Source of the DNA: Dendronalium phyllosphericum CENA369
GTDB lineage: Bacteria > Cyanobacteriota > Cyanobacteriia > Cyanobacteriales > Nostocaceae
Reading direction: 5' to 3'
Length of the DNA stretch: 40,485 nt
Assembly: GCF_016056275.1 (NCBI RefSeq)
Contig: NZ_JAECZA010000238.1
Coordinates: forward strand, 1 to 40,485
Shown: positions 9,318 to 18,493 of the stretch, one piece after another
How the letters are laid out: every line of letters begins with the position of its first letter
Numbering within the stretch: position 1 is the stretch's first letter
Position numbers and translations under genes: made by a program
Notes under the pieces: model-generated
Seen by the model: the letters and a program-made list of their open reading frames with translations, nothing else
The model's database searches: none
Told to the model about the DNA's origin: nothing

Positions 9318-10460
9318 TTACTTACTAAATTTGCTCGCTAATAATTTAGCAATGCGATCGTTAATAGCTATCATATCAAAACATTGACTAGCACTGGTTC
9401 TAGCATTACTTGCTATATTTGCAGTTATTTCTCTTTCTTGAAGACAGGTATTAATTACTTGTGCGAGTTCTTCAGGTTTTCCTGGTGTGACGAGAAAACC
9501 ATTAATTCCGTGTTCTACTAATTCCATTGTACCGCCAGCTTTAGCTGCGACGACAGGTTTTCCACATAGCATTGCTTCGACAATTACTCGACCAAAAGGT
9601 TCGGCAGAAGTAGAGGTATGTGCAACCAAATCGCAAGTTGCCATGAGTTGAGGAATATCTGAACGAAATCCCAAAAATTTGACGCGATTTTCTAATCCTA
9701 AAGCTGTAACTTGTTGGTGTAATTGTTGAACATAATCTTGTTCGCCAAACAGCGCATCGCCAACTAAAATTGCTGTCACTTCTTGCGGACATTGGGCAAG
9801 TGCAGCAATTAAAATATGCTGTCCTTTCCAAGGTGCGAGTCGGCTGAAATGACCAACTACAAATCCTTCTAATCCTAACTGTTGCTGCAATTGCTTGACA
9901 TCAGACTCACAAGTTTGATAATTTTTCGCTTCAAAGCCGTTGTAAACAATTGCAGTCAATTGGGCATTTCCCCCTGCTTCTATAAAGGCTTGTTGACTAG
10001 CTTGAGAATTAGCAATTACTAATGATGCAAAACGATTGGCTAAATTAATAGCAACGCGAAGATTAGTTTGACTAAAGTGTTCTTGGGAAAGAATATCGTG
10101 TAAATGATAGACCAAAGGACGACGAGTTATAAAACTAGCTAGTGCGCCAATAACTAGGGCTTTTTGCGTGTTGGCGTAGATTAAATCGTATTTTCTAGCT
10201 TTTTGTACGACTTTAGCAAGTAGAGGCGCGAGTTGTCCCAGACTGCTTAGTGCTTGTACTAAATTGCTTTGTTTGCGAACTGCGATTGGTTGATTTGCGA
10301 GAACTTCTACAGGGATCTGATGCTGCTGTAGTAAAGTTCTAAAAGGGCCATCTGCAAATAAGCCTACCAAAGAGCGATCGCGATAAGGTTTAGCAATATC
10401 TATTAAACACAGTTCTGCACCGCCTGGTTTACCACTTTGGTCTAAAAATAGGATTTTCAT
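9318..10460 (-). CDS. GT4-type (GT-B fold) glycosyltransferase
   Basis: This 380-residue protein is predicted to transfer a sugar from a nucleotide-sugar donor to a growing glycan at the cytoplasmic membrane. The N-terminal half starts MKILFLDQSGKPGGAELCL, with the Gly-Gly-Ala-Glu loop common in GT4 enzymes. The C-terminal half has GHFSRLAPWKGQHILIAAL and the donor-binding E-x7-E region EPFGRVIVEAMLCGKPVVA, then GGTMELV. Donor and acceptor cannot be read from the sequence. A second GT4 gene lies 81 bp upstream on the same strand, separated by heptamer repeats (10461-10495). The pair is probably one unit ending at 9117-9151 and part of the glycan cluster that extends to 18126. Confidence 0.92.
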   Translation of the reverse strand: MKILFLDQSGKPGGAELCLIDIAKPYRDRSLVGLFADGPFRTLLQQHQIPVEVLANQPIAVRKQSNLVQALSSLGQLAPLLAKVVQKARKYDLIYANTQKALVIGALASFITRRPLVYHLHDILSQEHFSQTNLRVAINLANRFASLVIANSQASQQAFIEAGGNAQLTAIVYNGFEAKNYQTCESDVKQLQQQLGLEGFVVGHFSRLAPWKGQHILIAALAQCPQEVTAILVGDALFGEQDYVQQLHQQVTALGLENRVKFLGFRSDIPQLMATCDLVAHTSTSAEPFGRVIVEAMLCGKPVVAAKAGGTMELVEHGINGFLVTPGKPEELAQVINTCLQEREITANIASNARTSASQCFDMIAINDRIAKLLASKFSK

Positions 10461-10495
10461 GTCAGTTGTTAGTTGTCAGTTGTCAGTTGTCAGAA
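10461..10495. repeat. Heptanucleotide tandem repeat (STRR type)
   Basis: Five 7-bp units of the form GTCAGTT, with one GTTAGTT variant and a divergent last unit, run directly upstream of the glycosyltransferase start codon. Such heptamer repeats are characteristic of heterocystous cyanobacteria. Confidence 0.75.
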
Positions 10496-10541
10496 GGTAC
10501 AAGTGAAGAATTGTCTCCCTCATCTCCATCTCCTTGGCTTT

Positions 10542-11708
10542 TCATGCTAAGAGAACATGGCGCACTTGCTGGCCTATTTTGTCCCAATTAAAATTAGTGA
10601 CAGCGTACTGGCGACAAGCTTCTCGTGAAGGTATTGATAAATCTCCTAAGAGTACTTGTTTTAATTTTTCGGCAATAGCTGAGACTTCAGTAGAATTAGT
10701 AATTAACTCTGGTGAAAAGGGTGCTAAAATTTCTGGCATTCCCCCAATTGGAGTGCAGATAACGGGAGTGCCACAAGCGAGAGATTCTACTATTGCTAAT
10801 CCAAAACCTTCAAAAGATTGACTGGGCATGATAGTCAATTCAGCGGCTTGGTAAGCTATAGGTAACTGTTCATCGGGTAAAAAACCTAAAAATTTTACGT
10901 TATTTTCTAAACTTAATTCCTTAGCTTGTTGTTCGAGTGCTATTTGCATGTGACCGCGGCCAGCAATTGCTAGCCAAACATCAGAAATTTTTGGTTTAAT
11001 TATTGCTAGTGCTTGTAGTAATTTGTCAACTCCAACTCGATGCACTAAACGCCGAGATGTAAATAAGATTCGGCGATCTTCGGGCCAACCTAGTTGCTGC
11101 CGAGCTGCTTGTGATGATAAGTTTGGTTGAAACCAATTAATATTAACTCCACCGGGAATAATGTGAATTTTATTCCACGGTATTTGATATTCTTGATGTA
11201 AAATTTTCGCGAATGCTTTACTGAGAACAATAAAGCGATCGCACCTATTATAAGTAGTTTGTTCTATTAGCCAACGCTTCAAAAATGTACTCAGTTGATT
11301 ATCGATGGTTTCTTTTTTACTTTCAGATGCCCAAGGGCCATGAAAGTTACAAGTAATAGGTACTCCTTTAGGCAAAATATCTAAAATAGGAAAGCTGTAT
11401 AATGCAAAATGCAAATTAATCGCATCTGGTTTGCCTACTCTTGTTTTTTGAAATTTCTTGCGAATAGACCACAATCTTTGCCATATAGCACTATCAACAG
11501 AAGCTAAGTTAGTCAGCTTAATTGGTAAATTCAATTCTGTTTCTGGTAGCCCGACTCCACATAGTTCTACTTGGTCTTGTGCTGCTAAATTATGAGTTAG
11601 TTCATAAGTATACCTTTCTAATCCTCCAGGCGTTTTAGGAAACCAGCCCACTCCCAAAGCAAGAATAGACGCAGATTCTGAATTTAAATTTTCTTTTTTA
11701 CCTTCCAC
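10542..11708 (-). CDS. GT4-type (GT-B fold) glycosyltransferase
   Basis: This 388-residue protein belongs to the same broad family as its downstream neighbour but is clearly a different enzyme. The N-terminal acceptor domain includes GVGWFPKTPGGLERYTYEL, with the GG-x-E loop, and NLHFALYSFPI. The C-terminal donor domain has LFTSRRLVHRVGVDKLLQAL and the E-x7-E motif in EGFGLAIVESLACGTPVI, followed by GGMPEIL. Length and domain order are normal for GT4 enzymes of polysaccharide or lipid glycosylation. The sugar specificity cannot be inferred. It is first in the minus-strand pair; the spacer to the GNAT gene upstream probably holds divergent promoters. Confidence 0.92.
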   Translation of the reverse strand: MEGKKENLNSESASILALGVGWFPKTPGGLERYTYELTHNLAAQDQVELCGVGLPETELNLPIKLTNLASVDSAIWQRLWSIRKKFQKTRVGKPDAINLHFALYSFPILDILPKGVPITCNFHGPWASESKKETIDNQLSTFLKRWLIEQTTYNRCDRFIVLSKAFAKILHQEYQIPWNKIHIIPGGVNINWFQPNLSSQAARQQLGWPEDRRILFTSRRLVHRVGVDKLLQALAIIKPKISDVWLAIAGRGHMQIALEQQAKELSLENNVKFLGFLPDEQLPIAYQAAELTIMPSQSFEGFGLAIVESLACGTPVICTPIGGMPEILAPFSPELITNSTEVSAIAEKLKQVLLGDLSIPSREACRQYAVTNFNWDKIGQQVRHVLLA

Positions 11709-12034
11709 GTATTTGTCTCCTATGATGTATTTAGCGTGCGTATATTCACTTTCACATCAAACTCAAACGGCTTTTTAAATTCAGCAGTAAATTGATGTTG
11801 CTAGTACTTATATCAAGTCATTTTCGACAACATCCGTACTGTTCGCCTCTTCTTGTATGGAGATTTTACTCAAAATAATTGGCTGCTAACTTATCCTTCA
11901 GTTACTTAATCTGAATGATGACTATTAAATTCTTTATTTAGAAAAACTTTAATATATAAACTATTTAGATTACTATGTCAATAAGTGTATTTTAATTAAC
12001 TAAAGTACAATAAATTTAGTGAGGAGTAATACTG
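11709..12034. other. AT-rich divergent spacer
   Basis: No gene or strong structure is seen between the divergent glycosyltransferase and GNAT genes. It presumably carries both promoters, and the GNAT Shine-Dalgarno (GAGGAG, 12021-12026) is at its right end. Confidence 0.55.
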
Positions 12035-12454
12035 GTGTCAGTACAATTAGCAAAATCTGATTCTCAAATAATAGAATGTTTTCCTGTTATGTTCCAGTTA
12101 CGCCTGCACCTTGAGCAGGCTAAGTTTATAGAACAAGTTCGGTATCAGATGAAAGAAGGATATCAACTTGCTTTCCTCCAGGTAGATGGGTTAACTATAG
12201 CAGTAGCTGGATTTCGCGTTTCTACGTGTTTATCATTGGGAAAGTTTTTATACATAGATGATTTAGTTGTTGAAGAGTTGAAACGATCGCAGGGCTATGG
12301 TCAGCAATTATTTCAGTGGCTAATTGAATATGCAAAAAATCATAATTGTAAATACCTAAGTCTTGATTCTGGCGTGCAGCGATTTCAAGCTCATCGGTTT
12401 TATTTAATACAGAATATGAATATTACTAGTCATCATTTTGCTATGGAATTGTAA
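12035..12454 (+). CDS. GNAT-family N-acetyltransferase
   Basis: This 139-residue protein is a single GNAT fold. The acetyl-CoA pyrophosphate loop reads KRSQGYGQQLFQWLIEYAK, matching the R/Q-x-x-G-x-G pattern. Before it, LYIDDLVVEELK forms the usual strand carrying the V/L-D-D-L-V-V signature. The C-terminal half has LSLDSGVQRFQAHRFYL, typical of strand 5 to helix 4. The GTG at 12035 is supported by GAGGAG eight bases upstream. The substrate is unknown; the position between glycosyltransferase genes and an amino-sugar epimerase makes acetylation of an amino sugar one possibility, and a small amine or protein N-terminus another. Tandem 14-bp repeats follow the stop. Confidence 0.88.
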   Translation: MSVQLAKSDSQIIECFPVMFQLRLHLEQAKFIEQVRYQMKEGYQLAFLQVDGLTIAVAGFRVSTCLSLGKFLYIDDLVVEELKRSQGYGQQLFQWLIEYAKNHNCKYLSLDSGVQRFQAHRFYLIQNMNITSHHFAMEL

Positions 12455-13012
12455 GTAGAAGGCAGGAGGCAGAAGGCAGGAGGCAGAAGATAAATGCCAC
12501 TTTATGACAGCGTTTCACCGATTGGTATTTTACATTTAATTCTGTCCACCTACTTAGCGATAAAAACTAGTAGTGCGAAGCTATTTATCAGCTAGTTTAG
12601 CTATCAGTAAAGTTTTATAGTAAAACTGATGAGTAGTTCTCGATTAAATCTCTGTATTTAAATTTACTAATTTTATTGCTTAAGCAGTAAATATTAATAC
12701 TTTCAAAATTAAAAATAAGATTTTTTTGCTAATTTAAGATTATATATGTTTTTGATAAATTTCTCATAAACTTATGTTTGTGAGAACAAGTATTTGTTAC
12801 TTATATAAATGCATTGTCAAAAATTAGTAGTTAGATTGAGTAAAACATTATTTGTCAACATAAATATTGTTTGAGATTTTTTGTTATCTTCTGCGTGCAT
12901 CATTCCACAAAGTTTTTACTTACTGACTATTTAATGATTGCTTTCATTAATTGACATTGCATAATATCAGTAATCAAAAAAGTTTAATAGTAATAATAAT
13001 TTTGGAAGATGT
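12455..13012. other. AT-rich gene-free spacer with a 14-bp tandem repeat
   Basis: Two perfect copies of GAAGGCAGGAGGCA (12458-12485) plus a partial third lie just after the GNAT stop. The rest is strongly AT-rich with no recognisable gene, and probably holds the promoter of the beta-propeller gene. Confidence 0.6.
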
Positions 13013-15355
13013 ATGCAAAATAAATTACTAAAATCCGTTACAAAAACTTTTAAAATTCTATTGGATCTGAGAACCTCCCGAAATTTAAAATTTGTCAAAT
13101 TTTTACTTCTTACTTTAGCTATCGGCGTGGTTGTTACATCTTTTGAAACAACAAAGAATTTGACTGTTGTTGGAGTGCCTAAAACTGCCCATAAAATAAC
13201 AACAGATTGGACTGTTAGTGAAGTGTCTATACCCACTGATGAAATCACAAAAAATTGGATTCTCAGTGAAGTACCAACACTCACCCCTGAAATCACAAAA
13301 GACTTGACTATTAGTGAAGTACCAAAAACCAGCTACAAAACTTCTTGGATAGGTAATAGTTTTGGCGGTGGCAAAAAGTGGGTACAAAACAATATAGAAG
13401 CAATGTATATTGCTGGGGATGGTACTGTCTATACAAATAGTCAATGGGATGAAGCTGGGGCAGAAGCAGGAATATATAAAGATGGCAATGTGATTGGCTT
13501 ATTGAGTGATACTCACGGCTGGAGTCGCGGTGGCGGCAAAGCTGTCACAGCAAATAATAAATATATTTATATGGCCATGGTTCAGGGGGCAGTTGGCAAA
13601 ATCAACAAAGATTATCCCCCAGATGGCACAACTTGGTATTGTGTCAGACGCTATGACTTGTCGGGAAAACCAGCACCATTTGACGAAGGACGCGGCTGGG
13701 ATAAAAGTATGTTGATTGCCAGTACTCAAAGCGAAGTGACTGGATTAGCAACTGTGGGGAATGAGTTATATGTAAGTGATGCTGCCAGCGATCGCATTCG
13801 CGTCTACAATACCGACACGATGAAAGAACTACGCAGCTTTAGTGTCGCACGTGCGGGAGCGATCGCCATCGATAAACAAAAAAATCTTTGGATTCTTCAA
13901 AGCAAAAATGGTAGTACTGCTGCCAAGATTGGGCGTTATTCCCCCACAGGAAAGCAATTACCACAGCAGATTGGAGATGTTATCGAACCAACAGCGATCG
14001 CGATCGATAATCAAAACAGACTTTTAGTTGCAGAAAATGGCCCCCGCCAACAAGTGCTGATTTACGCCATCAAAGATAAGCCTGTGCAGGTTGGAACTTT
14101 CGGTACTAAAGGCGGTATTTATGCAGGTACTCCCGGTGAAGTTCAAGCTTTGAAACTGTATGGACTTACAGGAGTCGGTGCTGATGCGGCAGGAAATATT
14201 TATGTAAATAGTAATGGTTTCAACAAATCAGGTACAGATTTACGCAAATTTTCCGCATCGGGAAAACAGCTATGGCAATTGCTAGGATTGCTATTCGTCG
14301 ATAACGCCGATGCCGATCCTAGCACTGATGGCATAGATGTATTTACCAAGCAAGAACGCTATTTGATGGATTACAGTCAACCTGCTGGGAAGAAATGGAC
14401 TTACAAAGGTTACACATTAAATGCCTTCAAATATCCTCAAGACCCGCGCTTGCATACGTCACCAGATGCCACCTTTGTTCGCCGCATCAAAGGTAAGCCC
14501 TTTTTGTACCTTACAGATATGTACAGCAGTTTTCTCCAAATTTATCGTTTCAATCCAGCCAAGGATGGCAAGATTGCGATTCCTGCGGGAATGTTTGTCG
14601 GTACTCACGGCGAAGATAAAAAATCCCTGCCAGGAGATTGGCCGCCCTTTCAACCAGAACAAGGAGAATGGATCTGGCGAGACAAGAACGGTAACGGTAG
14701 CTTTGAGAAAAATGAATACGATCGCAGCAAAGATTATCCTTATTTAGGGGGATGGTGGGTAGACAGTAAAGGAGACGTTTGGAAAACCTTACGAACAGAA
14801 GATGGCATCCGCCGCTATCCTTTGCAAGGACTAGATGCCAATGGCAACCCCATCTACAGCTATAGTTCCATGCAAAAACAAAAGACTCCCAGCGTCTTTA
14901 CTGATTTGCGGCGAATTGAGTATTTCCCAGAAACGGATACGATGTATTTGTCAGGCTTTACTAAAGAACATCCAGCCATTGGAGACGATACCAAAGTTGT
15001 CGGATCTGAGATTGCCCGTTTTGACAATTGGAACAAAGGTAATCGCACTCCCCGCTGGCGGGCTGTAATTCCTTATGACACTACTGGCAAACGCGAAGTA
15101 GCCACCGCAGCCATGAGTGTAGCAGGAGATTATGTATTTACCGTCACAGGCAAAACAGCAGAGGTAAACGTTTACAATGCGAAAACAGGAGTTCCCGTAC
15201 AACAGTTGAAACCAGGCCCAGAAGTTGCAGGCGAAAGTGGCTGGATAGACATACCTCAAGGTATTCGGGCTTTTCGCCGTTCCAATGGCGAACATATAGT
15301 ATTCGTTGAAGAAGATTGGAAAGGTAAAGTAATTATGTATCGCTTGCCGAAATGA
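13013..15355 (+). CDS. Secreted or membrane-anchored beta-propeller (NHL-like) protein
   Basis: This 780-residue protein has a basic N-terminus, then one hydrophobic segment (about 28-43: VKFLLLTLAIGVVVTS) that acts as a signal or anchor. Four imperfect 16-residue repeats follow at about 46-109, each like ITKDLTISEVPKTSYK. The remainder looks like one or two beta-propellers: repeated blades such as VTGLATVGNELYVSDAASDR, AIAIDKQKNLWIL and AIAIDNQNRLLVAENG, with the A-I-D and N-L-W/Y-V turns of NHL/SMP-30-like folds. Acidic loops (DKNGNGSFEKNEYD) resemble Ca-binding sites. No catalytic residues can be assigned. The neighbouring glycosyltransferase and epimerase suggest a role in envelope polysaccharide export, binding or turnover, which is inference. 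Confidence 0.75.
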   Translation: MQNKLLKSVTKTFKILLDLRTSRNLKFVKFLLLTLAIGVVVTSFETTKNLTVVGVPKTAHKITTDWTVSEVSIPTDEITKNWILSEVPTLTPEITKDLTISEVPKTSYKTSWIGNSFGGGKKWVQNNIEAMYIAGDGTVYTNSQWDEAGAEAGIYKDGNVIGLLSDTHGWSRGGGKAVTANNKYIYMAMVQGAVGKINKDYPPDGTTWYCVRRYDLSGKPAPFDEGRGWDKSMLIASTQSEVTGLATVGNELYVSDAASDRIRVYNTDTMKELRSFSVARAGAIAIDKQKNLWILQSKNGSTAAKIGRYSPTGKQLPQQIGDVIEPTAIAIDNQNRLLVAENGPRQQVLIYAIKDKPVQVGTFGTKGGIYAGTPGEVQALKLYGLTGVGADAAGNIYVNSNGFNKSGTDLRKFSASGKQLWQLLGLLFVDNADADPSTDGIDVFTKQERYLMDYSQPAGKKWTYKGYTLNAFKYPQDPRLHTSPDATFVRRIKGKPFLYLTDMYSSFLQIYRFNPAKDGKIAIPAGMFVGTHGEDKKSLPGDWPPFQPEQGEWIWRDKNGNGSFEKNEYDRSKDYPYLGGWWVDSKGDVWKTLRTEDGIRRYPLQGLDANGNPIYSYSSMQKQKTPSVFTDLRRIEYFPETDTMYLSGFTKEHPAIGDDTKVVGSEIARFDNWNKGNRTPRWRAVIPYDTTGKREVATAAMSVAGDYVFTVTGKTAEVNVYNAKTGVPVQQLKPGPEVAGESGWIDIPQGIRAFRRSNGEHIVFVEEDWKGKVIMYRLPK
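13148..13339 (+). repeat. Four 48-bp tandem repeats encoding 16-residue units
   Basis: Residues 46-61, 62-77, 78-93 and 94-109 of the beta-propeller protein align as four in-phase units sharing T-K/T-N/D-L/W-T-V/I and E/G-V-P. They form a linker between the membrane segment and the propeller. Confidence 0.7.
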
Positions 15356-15381
15356 ATATCAACACAAACTCATGAAAAACA

Positions 15382-15414
15382 ATATTCCCAATTTCTCAAA
15401 GAAATTGGGAATAT
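15382..15414. terminator. Long perfect hairpin, probable terminator
   Basis: Arms of 14 bp, ATATTCCCAATTTC (15382-15395) and GAAATTGGGAATAT (15401-15414), lie 27 bp past the beta-propeller stop. The T tract after it is weak on the plus strand (AAGGCTTTTG), so it may be a processing or stability hairpin rather than a full stop before the next gene. Confidence 0.6.
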
Positions 15415-15496
15415 AAGGCTTTTGAATTATTTTATAAATCCGTGCGTAGTAACAATCCCAAATCCGGAATTTATCACCGTTGTGGAGAAAAGTTAC

Positions 15497-16627
15497 ATGC
15501 AAATTTTACACATCATAAATCATGTACAAAAAATCGGCAATGGAATTGTCAATGTAGCAGTAGACCTAGCTTGTTTACAAGCACAATCTGGTCATGATGT
15601 TGCTGTAGCTTCTGCTGGAGGAGAATACGAACTATTATTAGCACAGCATAGCGTCAAGCACTTTCAATTAAATCAATCTAGGCAATTGCTGAATATCAGC
15701 AAAGCTGCTTGGCGTTATCGGCAGATTGTGCAAACATTTCAACCCGATATTGTCCACGCACACATGATGACAGGAGTTGTGCTAGCAGGAGTTTTGAGAA
15801 GTGGCTGTGAATACGGTTTAGTTTCTACAGTACACAATGAGTTTCAGCGTAGTGCTGTATTAATGGGATTGGCAGATCGGGTAATAGCAGTTAGTCATGC
15901 AGTGGCTAATTCAATGGTGCAGCGGGGAATATCTAATAAAAAGCTGCGAGTCATTTCTAATGGCACATTAGGCAGTCCTCGAAATCGTCAGATTACAGAT
16001 TATCAACCACTACCTCTGCACCGCCCAGCCATAACCACTGTCGCCGGAATGTATTTCAGAAAAGGAATTGCTGAGTTAATCGAAGCTTTTATTAAAATTG
16101 CTATAGACTTTCCCCAAGCACATTTATATTTAGTCGGAAATGGCCCCGACCGCCCCATCTTCGAGGCAATGGTAGAAAAGACAGCTTTTAGCGATGCCTG
16201 GGTTGGGCTGCGCCAACGCATTCATTTTGAAGGTTTTCAGCCAGAACCGCAACGCTACATGCTAGCAACCGATATTTTTGTCCTTGCTTCCCACTGCGAA
16301 TCTTTTGGTTTGGTGCTAACAGAAGCGCGAGAAGCAGGTTGTGCAATTATTGCCAGCGATGTAGATGGCATTCCAGAGACTTTGGATAATTACCAAGCTG
16401 GTCTTTTAGTACCACCTAAAGATAGTCAAACCTTAGCAGCAGCTTTAGCAGACTTACTCAGCAACTCCAAAAAACTTAACAAGTGGAAAAGCCGCGCCAA
16501 ACAAAACCTAGATAGATTTAGTGCTGCACGAGTCAACGAGGAAACACTAGCTGTATATCGTGAAGTAATCCCGAACTACAATTGTTTTAAGTCAATGAAA
16601 GTGCCAGAACTTTTGCTTAGTAAGTAG
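15497..16627 (+). CDS. GT4-type (GT-B fold) glycosyltransferase
   Basis: This 376-residue protein begins MQILHIINHVQKIGNGIVNV, the usual first strand and loop of GT4 enzymes. Further signs are PDIVHAHMMTGVV in the acceptor domain, TVAGMYFRKGIAELIEAFI (donor domain) and CESFGLVLTEAREAGCAII with the E-x7-E pair, then VDGIPETL. ATG 15497 is preferred over a TTG frame opening at 15422 because it yields the canonical N-terminus and has GGAG at 15484-15487. It is the third GT4 enzyme of the cluster, between the beta-propeller gene and the GlcNAc 2-epimerase gene. Donor specificity cannot be read; ManNAc-derived sugars are one idea from context. Confidence 0.92.
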   Translation: MQILHIINHVQKIGNGIVNVAVDLACLQAQSGHDVAVASAGGEYELLLAQHSVKHFQLNQSRQLLNISKAAWRYRQIVQTFQPDIVHAHMMTGVVLAGVLRSGCEYGLVSTVHNEFQRSAVLMGLADRVIAVSHAVANSMVQRGISNKKLRVISNGTLGSPRNRQITDYQPLPLHRPAITTVAGMYFRKGIAELIEAFIKIAIDFPQAHLYLVGNGPDRPIFEAMVEKTAFSDAWVGLRQRIHFEGFQPEPQRYMLATDIFVLASHCESFGLVLTEAREAGCAIIASDVDGIPETLDNYQAGLLVPPKDSQTLAAALADLLSNSKKLNKWKSRAKQNLDRFSAARVNEETLAVYREVIPNYNCFKSMKVPELLLSK

Positions 16628-16944
16628 TATGTTGTCGTAAAGCGCAACGCACCAGTCGATGAAAAAACGTGTGAAGTGCGATCGCGTTTCACACCCTTGT
16701 ATCGCAAAGTGCTGAGTGCTGAGTTCTGAGTGCTGAGTATAAACCCAATGCTTACCTAGTTTCTAGCAATCAATACTGTCCCAAAACCTTTGGTTAAATT
16801 GCTATATCTTAATATAAATAAAATAAACACTTTTCTCTTTCCCACACCCTTGTATTTTAGAAGAGTGACAGACAAGAATACTTGTCGTCTATCCATCACA
16901 AAGCGATAATGAACGCTGTTAGTGTTGGCACACAAGGGGAATTT
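16628..16944. other. Spacer with heptamer repeats
   Basis: Four 7-bp units (GTGCTGA, with one GTTCTGA) run from 16709 to 16736. No gene is seen. AAGGGG five bases before 16945 is the Shine-Dalgarno of the epimerase. Confidence 0.6.
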
Positions 16945-18126
16945 ATGGGGCACGACTTGAAAGCGCTGGCGGAACTTTATAAAAACGCCCTCCTCAATGA
17001 CGTACTTCCATTTTGGGAAAAACACTCACTCGACTGGCAACAAGGCGGCTACTTCACCTGCCTAGACCGCGAGGGCAAAGTTTATGACACAGACAAATTT
17101 ATCTGGTTGCAAAACCGCCAAGTATGGACTTTTTCCATGCTTTGCAACCAACTAGAAAAACGCGAAAACTGGATGAAAATTGCCAGCAATGGCGCTAAAT
17201 TTCTCGCCCAACATGGTAGAGATGACGATGGCAATTGGTACTTTGCCCTTACCCGCGAAGGTCAGCCACTAGTTCAGCCTTACAATATCTTTTCTGATTG
17301 CTTTGCCGCAATGGCATTTAGCCAATACGCCCTTGCTAGTAATGAAGAGTGGGCGAAAAATGTCGCAACACAAGCTTACAATAACGTTCTGCGTCGCAAA
17401 GACAATCCGAAGGGCAAATATAACAAGACTTATCCCAACACCCGCCTGATGAAATCTTTAGCAGTGCCAATGATTTTAGCCAACCTGACACTAGAAATGG
17501 AGTGGCTACTGTCTAGCGAAACCCTAGAGAACGTCCTAGATTTGACTGTTCGGGAAGTGATAAGCGATTTTCTTGACCAAGAACGAGGACTGATGTACGA
17601 AAACGTTGCCCCTGACGGTTCCCACATTGATAGTTTTGAAGGACGAGTGATTAACCCCGGTCATGGGATTGAAGCTATGTGGTTTATCATGGACATCGCC
17701 CGTCGGAAAAACGACAGCAAAACTATTAATAAAGCTGTTGATGTGGTGCTAAATATCCTAAATTATGCCTGGGATAGCGAATATGGCGGATTGTATTACT
17801 TTATGGATGCAGAAGGTCATCCGCCACAACAACTCGAATGGGATCAAAAGTTGTGGTGGGTGCATTTAGAATCTTTGGTTGCCTTGGCAATGGGTTATCG
17901 CTTGACAGGACGTAAAGAGTGTTGGGAATGGTATGAAAAAATGCACGATTATGCTTGGTCGTACTTTGCCGATGCAGAATACGGTGAGTGGTTTGGCTAC
18001 CTCAATCGGCGTGGGGAAGTATTATTGAACCTCAAAGGTGGCAAATGGAAAGGATGTTTTCACGTACCGCGTGCGCTGTACCTTTGCTGGCAGCAGTTTG
18101 AGGCGTTGAGTTCGCAAAAACAGTAA
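16945..18126 (+). CDS. N-acylglucosamine 2-epimerase (AGE family)
   Basis: This cytosolic alpha6/alpha6-barrel enzyme interconverts GlcNAc and ManNAc; ManNAc is the precursor of sialic acids and ManNAc-containing polysaccharides. The 393 residues look nearly co-linear with the characterised Anabaena CH1 enzyme as I remember it, including [44 protein letters not shown] and [17 protein letters not shown]. The last two carry the catalytic His residues. ATG 16945 is chosen because it gives the family N-terminus and has AAGGGG upstream; the frame extends to a TTG at 16882. The stop codon lies in the first unit of a 21-bp tandem array, and an A5 run just before it could let a -1 shift read into the array. 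Confidence 0.95.
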   Translation: MGHDLKALAELYKNALLNDVLPFWEKHSLDWQQGGYFTCLDREGKVYDTDKFIWLQNRQVWTFSMLCNQLEKRENWMKIASNGAKFLAQHGRDDDGNWYFALTREGQPLVQPYNIFSDCFAAMAFSQYALASNEEWAKNVATQAYNNVLRRKDNPKGKYNKTYPNTRLMKSLAVPMILANLTLEMEWLLSSETLENVLDLTVREVISDFLDQERGLMYENVAPDGSHIDSFEGRVINPGHGIEAMWFIMDIARRKNDSKTINKAVDVVLNILNYAWDSEYGGLYYFMDAEGHPPQQLEWDQKLWWVHLESLVALAMGYRLTGRKECWEWYEKMHDYAWSYFADAEYGEWFGYLNRRGEVLLNLKGGKWKGCFHVPRALYLCWQQFEALSSQKQ

Positions 18127-18395
18127 ATGCGATCGTAAAAATAGTAAATGCGATCGCCAAAACAGTAAATGCGATTGCCAAAACAGTAAATGCGATCGTA
18201 AAAATAGTAAATGCGATCGCAAAAATAGCAAATGCGATCGCCAAAACAGTAAATGAGTTCGCCAAAACAGTAAATGAGTTCGCCAAAACAGTAAATGCGA
18301 TCGCCAAAATAGTAAATGCGATCGTCGAAATAGTAAATGAGTTCGCCGATATAGTAAATGAGTTCGCCGAAATAGTAAATGCGATCGCCTTTATT
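18123..18395 (+). repeat. 21-bp tandem array, 13 units, many carrying HIP1
   Basis: Thirteen head-to-tail 21-bp units of the form GTAAATGCGATCGCCAAAACA run from the epimerase stop codon onward. Unit classes differ at two blocks: GCGATCG versus GAGTTCG, and CCAAAACA versus TAAAAATA or CGAAATA. The final unit is degenerate. The gene tail just before the array (TTGAGTTCGCAAAAACA, 18106-18122) matches the GAGTTCG unit class, so the array appears to have expanded from the gene end. No spacers exist between units, so it is not CRISPR. In the frame starting GTA, the units encode VNAIAKT or VNEFAKT heptads, open to a TGA at 18456-18458. Confidence 0.9.
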
Positions 18396-18493
18396 GCAAT
18401 TATTAGTGGCACAACCGAACTAATTCACCGGAAATCTTTAGTAATGAGGTTTTTGTGACTTGTGTGTATACCGTAGATTCTTCTACTCCGTAT

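Noticed and set aside
18123-18395. CRISPR-like array
   Set aside because: The 21-bp units follow each other directly with no unique spacers, no leader and no cas genes nearby.
18032-18412. 126-codon minus-strand frame rich in IAFT-type repeats
   Set aside because: It is the antisense reading of the 21-bp array (unit length divisible by three keeps every frame open) and of the epimerase tail; no promoter or Shine-Dalgarno supports it.
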